From: Streptomyces tropicalis
Lineage (GTDB): Bacteria > Actinomycetota > Actinomycetes > Streptomycetales > Streptomycetaceae
Length of the DNA: 64,000 bases
Direction: 5' to 3'
Assembly (NCBI RefSeq): GCF_029269835.1
Contig: NZ_JARJBB010000003.1
Span: 62,001 to 126,000, forward strand
Numbering within the stretch: position 1 is the first letter of the stretch; every line of letters begins with the position of its first letter. The position numbers and the translations under genes were made by a program. The notes beneath the pieces were generated by a model. That model was not told the DNA's origin, ran no database searches, and worked only from the letters and a program-made list of their open reading frames with translations. This document shows, in pieces, positions 43,082 to 51,636 of this stretch.

Positions 43082-45124
43082 ATGCCGACTCCGAAACGAC
43101 TGGCCCTCTCGTTTGCAGGGGAGGGCCAGGTGTCGGTTCGATCGTCCACGCAGAGTGCTCGCGTGACGCTCGGCCGGCCCTTGATCAATGCCGACGTCAA
43201 TTCTCCGTTCTTCGTTCCTCTCGGACTGCTCTGCATTGCCTCACCGCTGATGGCGCATGGTCATCCCACCGTCGTCGTCGACCTGGAGTACGAGCACCGG
43301 ATCGGTGCCTTCGAGCCCGGTGACGCCGACTGGCTCGACCAGACCTGTGCTCGTCTGCTCGCCGCCGATCCCGACGTCCTCGGCCTCACCTGTCTCGCGG
43401 ACACCCTCCCGGCATGCCTTCTCATCGGGCGTCAGGTCAAGCGGCTCCGGCCCGATGTCACGGTGGTTCTCGGTGGACCCGGGACGTTCGGTGTCTTCCC
43501 CGACGCCCTCCCACGCTTCGCCGACTGCGTCGACTTCGTGTGCCGCGGTGAGGGAGAGCTCGCGATCACCGCTCTCGCGGATGCCCTTGCCGACGGGGCC
43601 GATCCCGCCGAGGTGCGCGGCTTCTGGTCGTGCAGGAACGGCCAGGCCGTGTCCAGCGGGCCTCAGCCGACCACGAACCTGAACCTCGTGCCGATGCCCG
43701 CGTACGACGCCGTCCCGATGGGCGACTACATCCGGCTGTCGACCCCGCACATCTTCGACGTTCACATCGGCTCCGGGTGCACCTATTCGTGCAAGTTCTG
43801 CATGACGTCGACGTTCTGGGACCGCGACTTCCGGATCAAGGATCCCGCGGTCATCCTCGATGAACTTCGCTTCCTGCACCGCACGTACGGGGTGACCCAG
43901 TTCAACTTCCTGCACGACAACTTCGCCAACAAGCGCACGTATCTCGACGAGTTCGTGTCCTATTTCTCCGAGCACAACGACATGTTCGAGTGGGGCTGCG
44001 CGGTCCGGCCGGACAATGTCAACCCGTCCCTTCTGCGGCGCATGGCCGACGCGGGATGCTTCAACATCTTCTGCGGCACGGACGCGGGGTCGGAGAAAAT
44101 CCTCAAGGCCATGCTGAAGATGCCCTCGACGAAGCGGACCTACGAGTTCTTCCGGTCCGCCCAGGAAGTCGGCATCCAGTTCGAGACGAACACGATCGTG
44201 GGATACCCGGACGAGAGCGCCGAAGACCTCGAGAAGGCGCTGGAGGTCGTCTTCGACGCGATCGCCTACGGTGCCGTCAACAGTGACCTCAGTGTGCTTC
44301 AGCCGCTTCCCGGCGCGGAGATCACGGATGAGTACCGGGCTGAACTCGAGCCGCTCGAAAGCGGACTCGACGTCATGGGCACCTTCCTCCCGTCGGACGT
44401 CCGCGCGCTCATCAAGGACGATCCGGCGACCTTCACCGGATTCAGCTTCATCCGCAGCGGGAACCGGGACTACGAGTACTACCAGGACGTGTTGCGCCTT
44501 TCGCGGTATTTCACGCGCCGCTATTACCACCTGCTGCGATTCCTCAAGCAGGGTGCGGGACACACGTACGTTGAATTCATCGACGCACTGCTCGAACGGG
44601 CCGCAATGCCCATCGAGGAGGCGCTCGCTGAGATTCTGGCGCACATGGAGGGCGTGCATGCGCAAGCCGCCAGGGCGCTGTTCGCATACGACTCGATGCT
44701 TGCGGAGTTCCGGGGGGACGAGGTCGAGGAAGAGCTCGTCAACGTATACCGGCGGCCCGCCACCGTGGAGGAGAAGCCGCACTTCCTGATCGCGGACTTC
44801 GACGTCGACGTCGTCACGATGATTTCCGACCCGCGCGAAATCACCTGGAAGCCCGAGCTGAGCCGCCCGACGGTCGTGGTCGTGTATCGCGCAAGTGAGG
44901 CAGAGGTGTCGACTCTCCGTCTGACGCCGGCGCAGGCCAAGGTCTTCAAGGCCCTCATGCCGCGCGGGCGGGAAGAACGCGAAGCTCTCCTCGCGAACAT
45001 CGCTCCTGGCCGGCGGCGCGAGGTCGCGACGGCGGTGGCAGGGTTGTGTGCGCAGATCGACGCCTCGCCGGACGCCCCCGAAGGGACACCTCCGGTGGCC
45101 GACAGCCGTCTCCTGACCACGTGA
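43082..45124 (+). CDS. Cobalamin-binding radical SAM enzyme (rSAM-2)
   Basis: A 680-aa enzyme. The B12-binding domain (about 40-170) includes FVPLGLLCIASPLMAHGHPT, DVLGLTCLADTLPACLLIGR and VVLGGPGTFGVFPDAL. The radical SAM core (about 225-440) has the classic CxxxCxxC SGCTYSCKFCMTS with Cys233, Cys237 and Cys240. About 240 further residues contain helical and winged-helix-like segments (STLRLTPAQAKVFKALMPRG). It resembles B12-rSAM methyltransferases and P-methylase-like enzymes rather than rSAM-1, so the cluster holds two different radical SAM types. There is no ribosome binding site before ATG 43082; translation probably depends on the peptide gene. Its stop overlaps the next GTG. Confidence 0.88.
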   Translation: MPTPKRLALSFAGEGQVSVRSSTQSARVTLGRPLINADVNSPFFVPLGLLCIASPLMAHGHPTVVVDLEYEHRIGAFEPGDADWLDQTCARLLAADPDVLGLTCLADTLPACLLIGRQVKRLRPDVTVVLGGPGTFGVFPDALPRFADCVDFVCRGEGELAITALADALADGADPAEVRGFWSCRNGQAVSSGPQPTTNLNLVPMPAYDAVPMGDYIRLSTPHIFDVHIGSGCTYSCKFCMTSTFWDRDFRIKDPAVILDELRFLHRTYGVTQFNFLHDNFANKRTYLDEFVSYFSEHNDMFEWGCAVRPDNVNPSLLRRMADAGCFNIFCGTDAGSEKILKAMLKMPSTKRTYEFFRSAQEVGIQFETNTIVGYPDESAEDLEKALEVVFDAIAYGAVNSDLSVLQPLPGAEITDEYRAELEPLESGLDVMGTFLPSDVRALIKDDPATFTGFSFIRSGNRDYEYYQDVLRLSRYFTRRYYHLLRFLKQGAGHTYVEFIDALLERAAMPIEEALAEILAHMEGVHAQAARALFAYDSMLAEFRGDEVEEELVNVYRRPATVEEKPHFLIADFDVDVVTMISDPREITWKPELSRPTVVVVYRASEAEVSTLRLTPAQAKVFKALMPRGREEREALLANIAPGRRREVATAVAGLCAQIDASPDAPEGTPPVADSRLLTT

Positions 45125-46365
45125 ACGTGGCGCGCCCCGTCACTGTCGAGGTGGACGACGACCCGATTCGATGGCACGGGCCCACGGGAGGCGACTACCT
45201 GAGCCGTTGGTTCGCCGCGGCGAGCCAGCACAGCCGGCTCGATCTCATGTGGGTCGCGGACGACGGGCTGAGCCAGCACTACCGCGTCCAGCAGGGAGCG
45301 TCCTTCTCCGACGGGAGCCCGGTGCGTGCGCGCGATCACGCGCGGGCGATCCGGACCGCGCTCACGGTTCCGTCGCTCCAGCGGTTCCTGCGCGACATCC
45401 GCGCGGTCCGCACATCCAAGGACGCGCTCGTCGTCGAGCTCCGCCGCCAGGCGCCGCACCTTCCCAGCCTGCTCCGGAGCGTCGATCTCGCTCCGATCTC
45501 GTCGTGCGGGCGACTGTCCTCCGGTACGTACGAGCGTGCCGTGCGCACCGCCGATGACGAGTACTGGCTCGAACCCGTCAAGGCCGGCACGCCACCCGTG
45601 CGGGTGCTCGTCCGCCGTGATCCGCACGACGCCCCGGAGAGGTTCCGGCGGGGCGAGGTCGATGTGACGTGCGCGACGGCGTTTCCGCTCGACCGCGTCC
45701 CGGACTTCGCCGACAGCAGGGTGTTCCACACGGCACCGACCGCGATCGAGATGCGTCTGGAGATCAACCCAGACAGCCCGTCGGCGGTGGGCGACGCGGA
45801 GTTCCGCCGCCGGCTCCTCGGCGCGATTCGCTACGACCGCCTTGTCGCACGGTGCTGGAACGGTGCGGAGTCGGCAGCGCCCGACCACCACGTCGAGGCA
45901 CCGCCCAGCACCGTCGGCTCCGGCGTACGGCTGCGCCTGGGGTACTGGGACTACTACCCCAACCGGGACGTGGCCGAAGAGGTCGCGGCCCAGCTGACCG
46001 AGAACCTCGCTGTCGAGGTCGAGCCGGCACCCGCCGACTTCGTCTCGGGCTCGGCGCAGTCCTGCGACGTGCTCCTCGCGTTGCGGGGCCCGCTCTTCGA
46101 GGATCCGATCTGTGCTCTGGACCTGCTCGACCCGGCGCGCCGTGACCCCGTCCTCGCGCCGCTGCTGCACCGGCTGTCCGAGGTCCCGGACGACGATGCC
46201 GCGTGCGACGAGCTGCGTCGAGCGGTCCGCGAGCAGTGTCCGGTCCTGCCGCTCCTGCGTCTCCGAGGCCACTGGCTGCAGCGCGAGGCGCTGGCAGGTC
46301 GGCCCTGGCCACCGATGGGAGCCGTGCGCTTCCCCCGGTTCAGCTGGAACGCCGACTCTTCCTGA
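45121..46365 (+). CDS. Cytosolic protein resembling a family-5 solute(peptide)-binding protein
   Basis: A 414-aa protein in GTGA overlap with rSAM-2. Segments match the SBP_bac_5 (oligopeptide/nickel-binding, DppA/OppA) fold: YRVQQGASFSDGSPVRARDH near 55-72, VRRDPHDAPERFRRGEVDVT, and EINPDSPSAVGDAEFRRRLL ... AIRYDRLV. It has no signal peptide or lipobox (the N-terminus is MNVARPVTVEVDDDPIRW), so it should stay in the cytosol, and no ABC permease is nearby. A peptide-binding scaffold presenting the precursor to rSAM-2 or the E1 enzyme is an attractive but unproved role; SgrR-like sensing lacks the needed DNA-binding domain. Confidence 0.72.
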   Translation: MNVARPVTVEVDDDPIRWHGPTGGDYLSRWFAAASQHSRLDLMWVADDGLSQHYRVQQGASFSDGSPVRARDHARAIRTALTVPSLQRFLRDIRAVRTSKDALVVELRRQAPHLPSLLRSVDLAPISSCGRLSSGTYERAVRTADDEYWLEPVKAGTPPVRVLVRRDPHDAPERFRRGEVDVTCATAFPLDRVPDFADSRVFHTAPTAIEMRLEINPDSPSAVGDAEFRRRLLGAIRYDRLVARCWNGAESAAPDHHVEAPPSTVGSGVRLRLGYWDYYPNRDVAEEVAAQLTENLAVEVEPAPADFVSGSAQSCDVLLALRGPLFEDPICALDLLDPARRDPVLAPLLHRLSEVPDDDAACDELRRAVREQCPVLPLLRLRGHWLQREALAGRPWPPMGAVRFPRFSWNADSS

Positions 46366-46406
46366 TCTTCGCCACACGGTGATCTCGCTACGAAGGAAGG
46401 CCAGGG

Positions 46407-47357
46407 ATGGCTGACGGAGTCGACCGCTATGTTCTCTCGCCCGCGGCGACCTGGTCCCGCGACGGCGACGAGCTGCGCGTTTTTTCCGACGAGGTGCTGC
46501 TGGTCCGACGCTGCCCCGAATCGATGTTCGCATGGCTCACAGCGGTCTCCGACGAGCCGGCCGGCCTCCCGGCACCGAGCGGAAGCCAGGTGGACGCCAT
46601 CGTGCGTACGCTTCTTCGGCTTCGCCTCGTAGTCGCACCGTTCGACCGTTCGTGGCACTCGTCCGCTTGGAGGAACCAGGTCGAGTACTTCGCGGCCCTG
46701 GGTCTGGATGCCGGTGCGGCACAGGATCGGCTGCGCGCGGCGCACGTGACCGTTCTCGGCGTCGGCGGCATCGGCGGCGCGGTGCTGGCTGAGATCGTGG
46801 GTGCGGGCGTGGGCGGGCTCACGCTCGTGGACGGCGACCGGGTCGCGCTGGAGAACTTGAACCGCCAATATCTCTACCGGCGTTGTGACGTCGGACGGGC
46901 CAAGGTCGATGCGGCCCGAGAGTGGGTGCGTGAGCGCCTCCCTGAAGTGGAACCGGCCGCTGTCATGGAAACCATCACGACCAGCGAGGCGTTGGTGCCG
47001 TACCTGCGCGAAGGTGGGTTTCTCGTCGTCGCGGCCGACCGTCCTGCATCGCTGCCGGAACTGTGCGCTCAAGCCTGTCTTGCGCGCGGAGCGTCGATGA
47101 TCACGGGAGGCTGCGGCCTCCGAGTAGGGTCGAGTGGCCCGCTGATCCGGCCCGCCGATGTCCCGGCCTTCATCGCGTCACGCCAAGAGGCGAAGGCCAC
47201 GGCCGGAGCCGCGGTCACACCGATGGCGGCCTCGTTCGGCCCGGTCAATACGCTGGTGGGCGCGACGATGGGCCGTGATCTCATCTTCGGCATACTCGGT
47301 GTGAGCGCCCGAACGACGTCGCATCGCGTCGAGCTGCTGGGGACGGCTCTGGCCTGA
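46407..47357 (+). CDS. ThiF/MccB-like E1 enzyme with N-terminal RRE-like domain
   Basis: A 316-aa protein. Residues 1-80 (DRYVLSPAATWSRDGDELRV, VDAIVRTLLRLRLVVAP) look like the PqqD/RRE-type winged helix of Ocin-ThiF proteins, which grips leader peptides. Residues 110-316 are an E1 adenylation domain: GVGGIGGA (118-125), DGDRVALENLNRQ (142-154) and Lys166. The CxxC zinc pairs of ThiF/MoeB are absent, as in some MccB-type enzymes. It is expected to activate a carboxylate, possibly the C-terminal Cys of the precursor, with ATP. ATG 46407 has GAAGGA upstream, 41 nt after the binding-protein gene. Confidence 0.85.
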   Translation: MADGVDRYVLSPAATWSRDGDELRVFSDEVLLVRRCPESMFAWLTAVSDEPAGLPAPSGSQVDAIVRTLLRLRLVVAPFDRSWHSSAWRNQVEYFAALGLDAGAAQDRLRAAHVTVLGVGGIGGAVLAEIVGAGVGGLTLVDGDRVALENLNRQYLYRRCDVGRAKVDAAREWVRERLPEVEPAAVMETITTSEALVPYLREGGFLVVAADRPASLPELCAQACLARGASMITGGCGLRVGSSGPLIRPADVPAFIASRQEAKATAGAAVTPMAASFGPVNTLVGATMGRDLIFGILGVSARTTSHRVELLGTALA

Positions 47358-47466
47358 GAGCGCGGAAGGTGGGCTCCGGCCTCTGACGGTCCGTCGGGCC
47401 GAAGCGCTGCTGGTACTGCGCGGGGGTGAGGCAGCGCCTGTAGTGCGGGCTGACAAGGACGCCCAC
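47281..47466 (-). pseudogene. Short coding relic (possible C-terminus of a MucR-like protein)
   Basis: The minus-strand frame reads LVSPHYRRCLTPAQYQQRFG and continues to a stop that overlaps the end of the E1 gene. The LTPAQYxxRFG pattern is reminiscent of MucR/Ros-type regulators (LTPxxYRxxxG). There is no start signal and no upstream part, because the M23 gene begins immediately beyond. Most of it overlaps a confident gene, so treat it as a weak relic call. Confidence 0.2.
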
Positions 47467-47503
47467 CCATCAGTCGCGTCAACAACGCTGCGGGTCAATA
47501 CAC

Positions 47504-48754
47504 CTAGGTGCGGATGGTCCGGCCCCGGTACAGCGGACCCGGGACGTCCCGGAACTCCAGGTCGAGTCCGAGGCCGTCGCGCTCGGCGTGCAGGTGCAGG
47601 TGCGGTTCGCTGCTGTTGCCGGAGTTGCCGACCGCGCCGAGCACCTGCCCCGCGTGCACGGGGTCGCCGGTGGTCACGGTGACGGTGCCGGGGCGCAGAT
47701 GGGCCAGCTTGACGATTTCGGAGCCCGTGTCGATCCACACGTGGTTGCCGTAGAGGGGCTGGTAGCGGACGCTGCCGGGGTCCTGGTCGGCGATGTGGTC
47801 GGCGGTGGAGACGACCGTGCCGTCACAGGGGGCGTGCACGGGCTGCCCGTAGACGAGGTAGCTCTCGTTCCTGCCGGACCCGTGCTCGCTCCGGGCGCGG
47901 CGGCGGGCCCGCGTGCCACCGGGGCCGATGCGGACGATGTCGAGGGCGCCGCGTTGCTCGGGGACGGCAGCGTGATGGTTCATGCTGCGTCCACCACCCT
48001 GGGCCACGTACCAGCTGCCGGTCTGCAACGGGAAGACGAGGGGCCGTGAGACGGCCCGTCCCCAGCGGTGGCGCCGGGCCCGCACCAGGAGCACGCCGAT
48101 GGTCCCGACCAGGGCGGCGCCGACGACCAGCTCGGCGGCGTCGCCGCCCGACGTGGGCAGTCCCGGCAGCCGCCAGGCCGAGGCGAGAGCGACGAGTGCT
48201 CCGGCTTCCAGAAGACGGCGTGCAGGGCGCGGCAGTTCGGCGGGGGCGCGCCATCCCTCCACCAACAGGTATCCGGCCGCGACGATGAGCAGCCGGCCGC
48301 ACCATGCGATGCGGGAGGGGGCCTCCCAGCAGGCGCCGATGCGTACGGCCAGCAGCAGCGCCAGCACGATCCACGCCAGGGCCGAGCGGGCCCGCAGCGG
48401 GATGCGCAATCGCGGCGGACGATAGTCGCCGGGGGCGATCAGAAGGCCCTCGAGTTCACGGCCGTCCCGCGTGGCGGCGAAGGCGAGGACCTGCCCCCTG
48501 GTGCCGTGGATCACCAGCCCGTCGGGGGTGTCGCGCACACCGGCGACCTCGCCGACCCGTCCGACGGTGGCGTCCATGATCCGACCGAGCCGTTCCCGCC
48601 CCACGGCGGCCACCACGCGCGGCGCGAGACGCTCCTGGTCGCCGGGCTCCGCGGTGACGAAGCGGTGCAGGGCGTCCGCCGCGGCGTGCTCCCGGCCGGT
48701 GTCCGGCCGCACGCTCCGGTGCGACCCCGCCGGATCGCCGGTCGTGTCACGCAT
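47504..48754 (-). CDS. M23-family peptidase with membrane anchor
   Basis: A 416-aa protein. A cytosolic N-terminal half (1-125) precedes two to four membrane helices (about 126-230). A C-terminal LytM/M23 peptidase domain (about 250-410) has SMNHHAAVPEQRGALDIVRI (His and Asp zinc ligands) and HLHLHAE (second His pair). Such proteins cut peptidoglycan cross-bridges or act as degenerate adaptors; all ligands appear present. It shares 8 bp with the SdpB-like gene upstream, forming a two-gene unit that ends convergently with the cluster. Confidence 0.82.
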   Translation of the reverse strand: MRDTTGDPAGSHRSVRPDTGREHAAADALHRFVTAEPGDQERLAPRVVAAVGRERLGRIMDATVGRVGEVAGVRDTPDGLVIHGTRGQVLAFAATRDGRELEGLLIAPGDYRPPRLRIPLRARSALAWIVLALLLAVRIGACWEAPSRIAWCGRLLIVAAGYLLVEGWRAPAELPRPARRLLEAGALVALASAWRLPGLPTSGGDAAELVVGAALVGTIGVLLVRARRHRWGRAVSRPLVFPLQTGSWYVAQGGGRSMNHHAAVPEQRGALDIVRIGPGGTRARRRARSEHGSGRNESYLVYGQPVHAPCDGTVVSTADHIADQDPGSVRYQPLYGNHVWIDTGSEIVKLAHLRPGTVTVTTGDPVHAGQVLGAVGNSGNSSEPHLHLHAERDGLGLDLEFRDVPGPLYRGRTIRT

Positions 48755-49313
48755 CGACCACTCCCCGGTGTCCGGCCGCCATGGCCGCGGAGGCCATGCT
48801 GCGCGTGAGCGAAGGGGACCAACCGCCTCGCAGCAGACGCTCCTTGACGGCGCGGAAGCGCCGCGCGAGCGACCGGTACTCCTCGCCGCGCAGACACGTG
48901 CCGTCCGCGCCGATCATCAGCAGCCCGAAGCACACGAGGCCCATGCAGACCATGATCCCCACGTGCAGGCCCTCGAGGGCCATGGTGTTGACCTTCCGGA
49001 CCCACGGGCGCGCGGACAGGACCGCGAAGGGCAGCGCCACTTCGATGAAGATCGTGACGTGGCAGACGGCGGTGCCCACGAAGGCGTTGCTCATCAGGTG
49101 CGCGTACGTCGTCGACGTCTCGAAGCCGGTGATCCGGCTGATGTAGTACATCGCCACGCCGTCCTGCCACATCTTTCCCGTGATCTTCCCGTACCCGGCG
49201 GCGAAGTACAGCACCGCGGTCTGGAAGACGATGAGAAAGGCGGCCAGGTTGTGCAGCACGGTGGAGACCGACGGCAGCCCCTCTCGCGGCAGCTCCGCGC
49301 GCCGCCGTCCCAC
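48747..49313 (-). pseudogene. SdpB-like/HTTM membrane protein, N-terminally truncated
   Basis: 188 codons covering the C-terminal half of an SdpB-type protein: membrane helices with VLYFAAGYGKITGKMWQDGV and MYYISRITGFETSTTYAHLM, then EVALPFAVLSARPWVRKVNT. Full-length SdpB-like proteins are about 300 residues or more and carry earlier helices that are missing here. In Bacillus, SdpAB mature the SdpC toxin peptide. The 5' end stops exactly where a JetD relic begins on the other strand, so a deletion probably removed the 5' ends of both. A shorter functional product from GTG 49313 cannot be excluded. Confidence 0.6.
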
Positions 49314-49314
49314 G

Positions 49315-49754
49315 CCTCGTCACCCTCGAGGGAGAGACCGCGGTCCTGACGCTGCGCTCGCTCAACCGCCACGACACCCGCGGAATCACCACGGCGACCG
49401 GAACCGTCCACGTATGTGAGAACCCGGCCGTCCTGTCTGCTGCTGCCGACTCCCTCGGCTCGGCCTGTCCGCGCGAGGGGCGGACATCCACTATCACGGT
49501 GACTTCGACTGGGCGGGATGCACATCGCCACGGTCCTGGGGCGGGGTGTCCCGTGGCGGCCCTGTCGCTACGGAGCCGCCGACTACGAGGTGGCCGCGGC
49601 CGGAGTGAGCGAGCCACAGGGCCTGGCGGCCGCGATCGCACAGACACCGTGGGACCCGGTCTTGGCCGCCGCTCTTACCCGGCGCGAAGTGCGTGTCGAA
49701 GAAGAGTCAGTCCTCGACGACCTCCTATCGGACCTCGAGAAGCGTGTCCACTGA
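49315..49754 (+). pseudogene. Relic of a JetD-type (TIGR02679/DUF2399) Wadjet nuclease gene
   Basis: Three frames carry consecutive pieces of one protein: RLVTLEGETAVLTLRSLNRH ... VHVCENPAVLSAAADSLGSA; then DIHYHGDFDWAG; then MHIATVLGRGVPWRPCRYGA ... TPWDPVLAAALTRREVRVEE ending LDDLLSDLEKRVH. These match the Toprim-like C-terminal part of JetD proteins (VCENPxVL, YHGDFDWGG, WDP, EEExVLDDLL). The 5' half is absent, an internal block is lost, and there are at least two frameshifts. It is the only trace of a Wadjet system here. Confidence 0.7.
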
Positions 49755-49984
49755 GGCACGTCGGATGGCGTGTGAGACCGCCACAGAAGCGAGGATCTTC
49801 CCGACAGGCAGGGTTCTCCCAATGCTGCGGCGAGGTCCGCTCCCTCCACCCCGTCGTTCCCACGGGGGAGACTCTTTCGATCGCGCACTCGCCAAGGAGG
49901 TCGCCGTATGGCGACCCGAATACGGTGACGAGGTCGCGACGACGCAGGTTGTTTCCTCTCGATGCAGTTGTGATGATGGACTGC

Positions 49985-50560
49985 ATGTCTCAACACGGGG
50001 GCGAGGCAGACGTATCGCCGCGCAAAGATGTGCCCAGGTCACGGCTGTACGAGTATGTGGTGTTCCCAGGTCCTTCTCAGAAGGAACCGGAGCCGCCACC
50101 GGGGCGGGAAGTTTCTGCAGCGGACCCTCCACAGGAGCGGGGTTTGCAGGGAGCGGACAAGGCTGTGGTTCGCAGGCGGGAGTTCGCGGCGTTGCTGGGT
50201 GAGTTCCGCCGCACGGCCGTGCTCGTTCCGTTGGGTGACGGCGCGGGTCCGGAAGGAGAGCGTGGTCTGCTGACTGCTGACCTGGGTGGGGTCCGCTTCA
50301 TCCTGGCGTTTTCGGACGAGCAGGCGTTGGCTCGTTACGCGGTGGCGCGTGGTGAGGCGGCTCGGGAGTGGGTGTATCAATCGATCTTGGGTGCGCGTTT
50401 GCTGGATGTGGCGGTGCCTGCGGTCGGGGTGCCGTGCGGGGTGGCGCTGGATTGCGCGGATGGTGAGGGCGGCATGGTGTTCCCGCCGGTGTGCGGGATC
50501 GTGCCGGATGCGGCGGCGGTGGACTTCGACGCCGACGGGGGCTTGGGGGGTGCGGTGTGA
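49985..50560 (+). CDS. SseB-like protein upstream of toxin module
   Basis: A 191-aa protein. After a variable Pro/Glu-rich N-terminus (about 1-60), residues 65-185 resemble the SseB N-terminal domain (RREFAALLGEFRRTAVLVPL ... VRFILAFSDEQALARYAVAR ... GVALDCADGEGGMVFPPVCG). SseB-like genes often precede secreted toxin genes in Streptomyces. The start is uncertain: ATG 49985, 49976 and 49973 are in frame, none with a good ribosome binding site. Its TGA overlaps the next GTG. Confidence 0.7.
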   Translation: MSQHGGEADVSPRKDVPRSRLYEYVVFPGPSQKEPEPPPGREVSAADPPQERGLQGADKAVVRRREFAALLGEFRRTAVLVPLGDGAGPEGERGLLTADLGGVRFILAFSDEQALARYAVARGEAAREWVYQSILGARLLDVAVPAVGVPCGVALDCADGEGGMVFPPVCGIVPDAAAVDFDADGGLGGAV

Positions 50561-51233
50561 GCGGTGACGGCAAGGATCTGAAGGCCGAGGGGCTGGCTCT
50601 GATCGCCAAGGGCCTGACCGAGGCTTTGGGCGAGCTGCGGGAGCTCGGCATGGTGGGCGAGGCCGGGGCCGGGCGCGGCTTCGGCGACATCGTCCTGTCC
50701 GGACTGGAGCTCGGGCACGAGGGGCTGACGGGTGAGTTCACGTCCTTCTGCGAGCGCTGGGAGTGGGGGGTGCGGTCGTTGATCGCCGAGGGCAATGGGT
50801 TCGCCGTGAAGACGGGTATGTCCGCGGGCACGTACTACGAGAACGATCAGTACGTCGAGGGGTCCTTCAAGGTCGTCGCCAACTCGGTGATCGGTAATCC
50901 GTACGCCTCGGAGGAGGACGTCGAGAAGTCGGGCTGGGGCGCCATCGCCCAGTCCGGTGTCTACGGCGGGAAGGTGGACTACAGCAAGGAGTCCTTCGAC
51001 CAGGCCCTGTCCAATAGCGAGCAGGCGTGGGTGGTGGGCCGCTGCGTCTCATGGTTTGTCACTCTGGTTCGGACACTTCAGGAATCGCCCAGCAGATATC
51101 AAACGAAACGGGCGTTACAGTAAGGGCGCCTACCGACAGGGTGGGCACCAATCCGCTCCTGGGTCCGGGGCAGGTTCCGCAGATCGACAACGGCGGATAC
51201 TGGCGGATCTTCCTTCCCGCCGTTGGAGGCTAA
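50557..51233 (+). pseudogene. Polymorphic toxin gene, collapsed by internal deletion and frameshift
   Basis: The first frame (GTG 50557, GTGA-coupled) encodes about 160 residues of an N-terminal export/structural domain (EALGELRELGMVGEAGAGRG ... EKSGWGAIAQSGVYGGKVDY) and runs off into an unrelated tail to 51123. From about 51030 a different frame carries a toxin-like C-terminus (GPLRLMVCHSGSDTSGIAQQ ... VRAPTDRVGTNPL ... NGGYWRIFLPAVGG) to TAA 51231. The usual long middle part is missing, so a deletion fused the ends out of frame. The C-terminal part has lower GC and less codon bias, typical of exchanged toxin tips. Confidence 0.65.
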
Positions 51234-51234
51234 G

Positions 51235-51636
51235 GTGAAATTGATCGGCTTTTATCAGGAAATGGATTCAGGTTACTCGGTATCCTGGGGTGGTCCCGTG
51301 CCTGCTCCCGAAACGGGTGCGGGAAAATATTTGGTCCCCGATGTGGTCGACTATCTGAAGTCTGGATATCCCATTCTTGATGTGATGGAGTTGACCACGG
51401 ATGTCGTCGGTGGCGCTTTCCGGGTGCCGGGCGGATCATCCGCACTTACGGATGGGGAATTTGTGTGGCGCGAGGACTTGGCGTCTTACGTGGAGCGATA
51501 TCATATCGATCTGCCGTTGGATTTTCTTGAGGCCGCGCGACGTCACGAGTTTCGCATCCCCTCAGTCGGCTATGAGGTGCTGCTCAGTATCTCTTCGGAA
51601 GTGAGTGAAGTGCTGGGATTCCAGCCGAAGCCGTGA
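51235..51636 (+). CDS. Putative immunity protein to the adjacent toxin
   Basis: A 133-aa protein, MKLIGFYQEMDSGYSVSWGG onwards, acidic, no signal peptide. GTG 51235 has GGAGG 5 nt upstream and begins 1 nt after the toxin stop. GC content and codon use are clearly lower than in neighbouring genes, as is common for toxin-immunity pairs. Sequence such as GYPILDVMELTTDVVGGAF is not a family I can name; the immunity role is inferred from position. Confidence 0.6.
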   Translation: MKLIGFYQEMDSGYSVSWGGPVPAPETGAGKYLVPDVVDYLKSGYPILDVMELTTDVVGGAFRVPGGSSALTDGEFVWREDLASYVERYHIDLPLDFLEAARRHEFRIPSVGYEVLLSISSEVSEVLGFQPKP

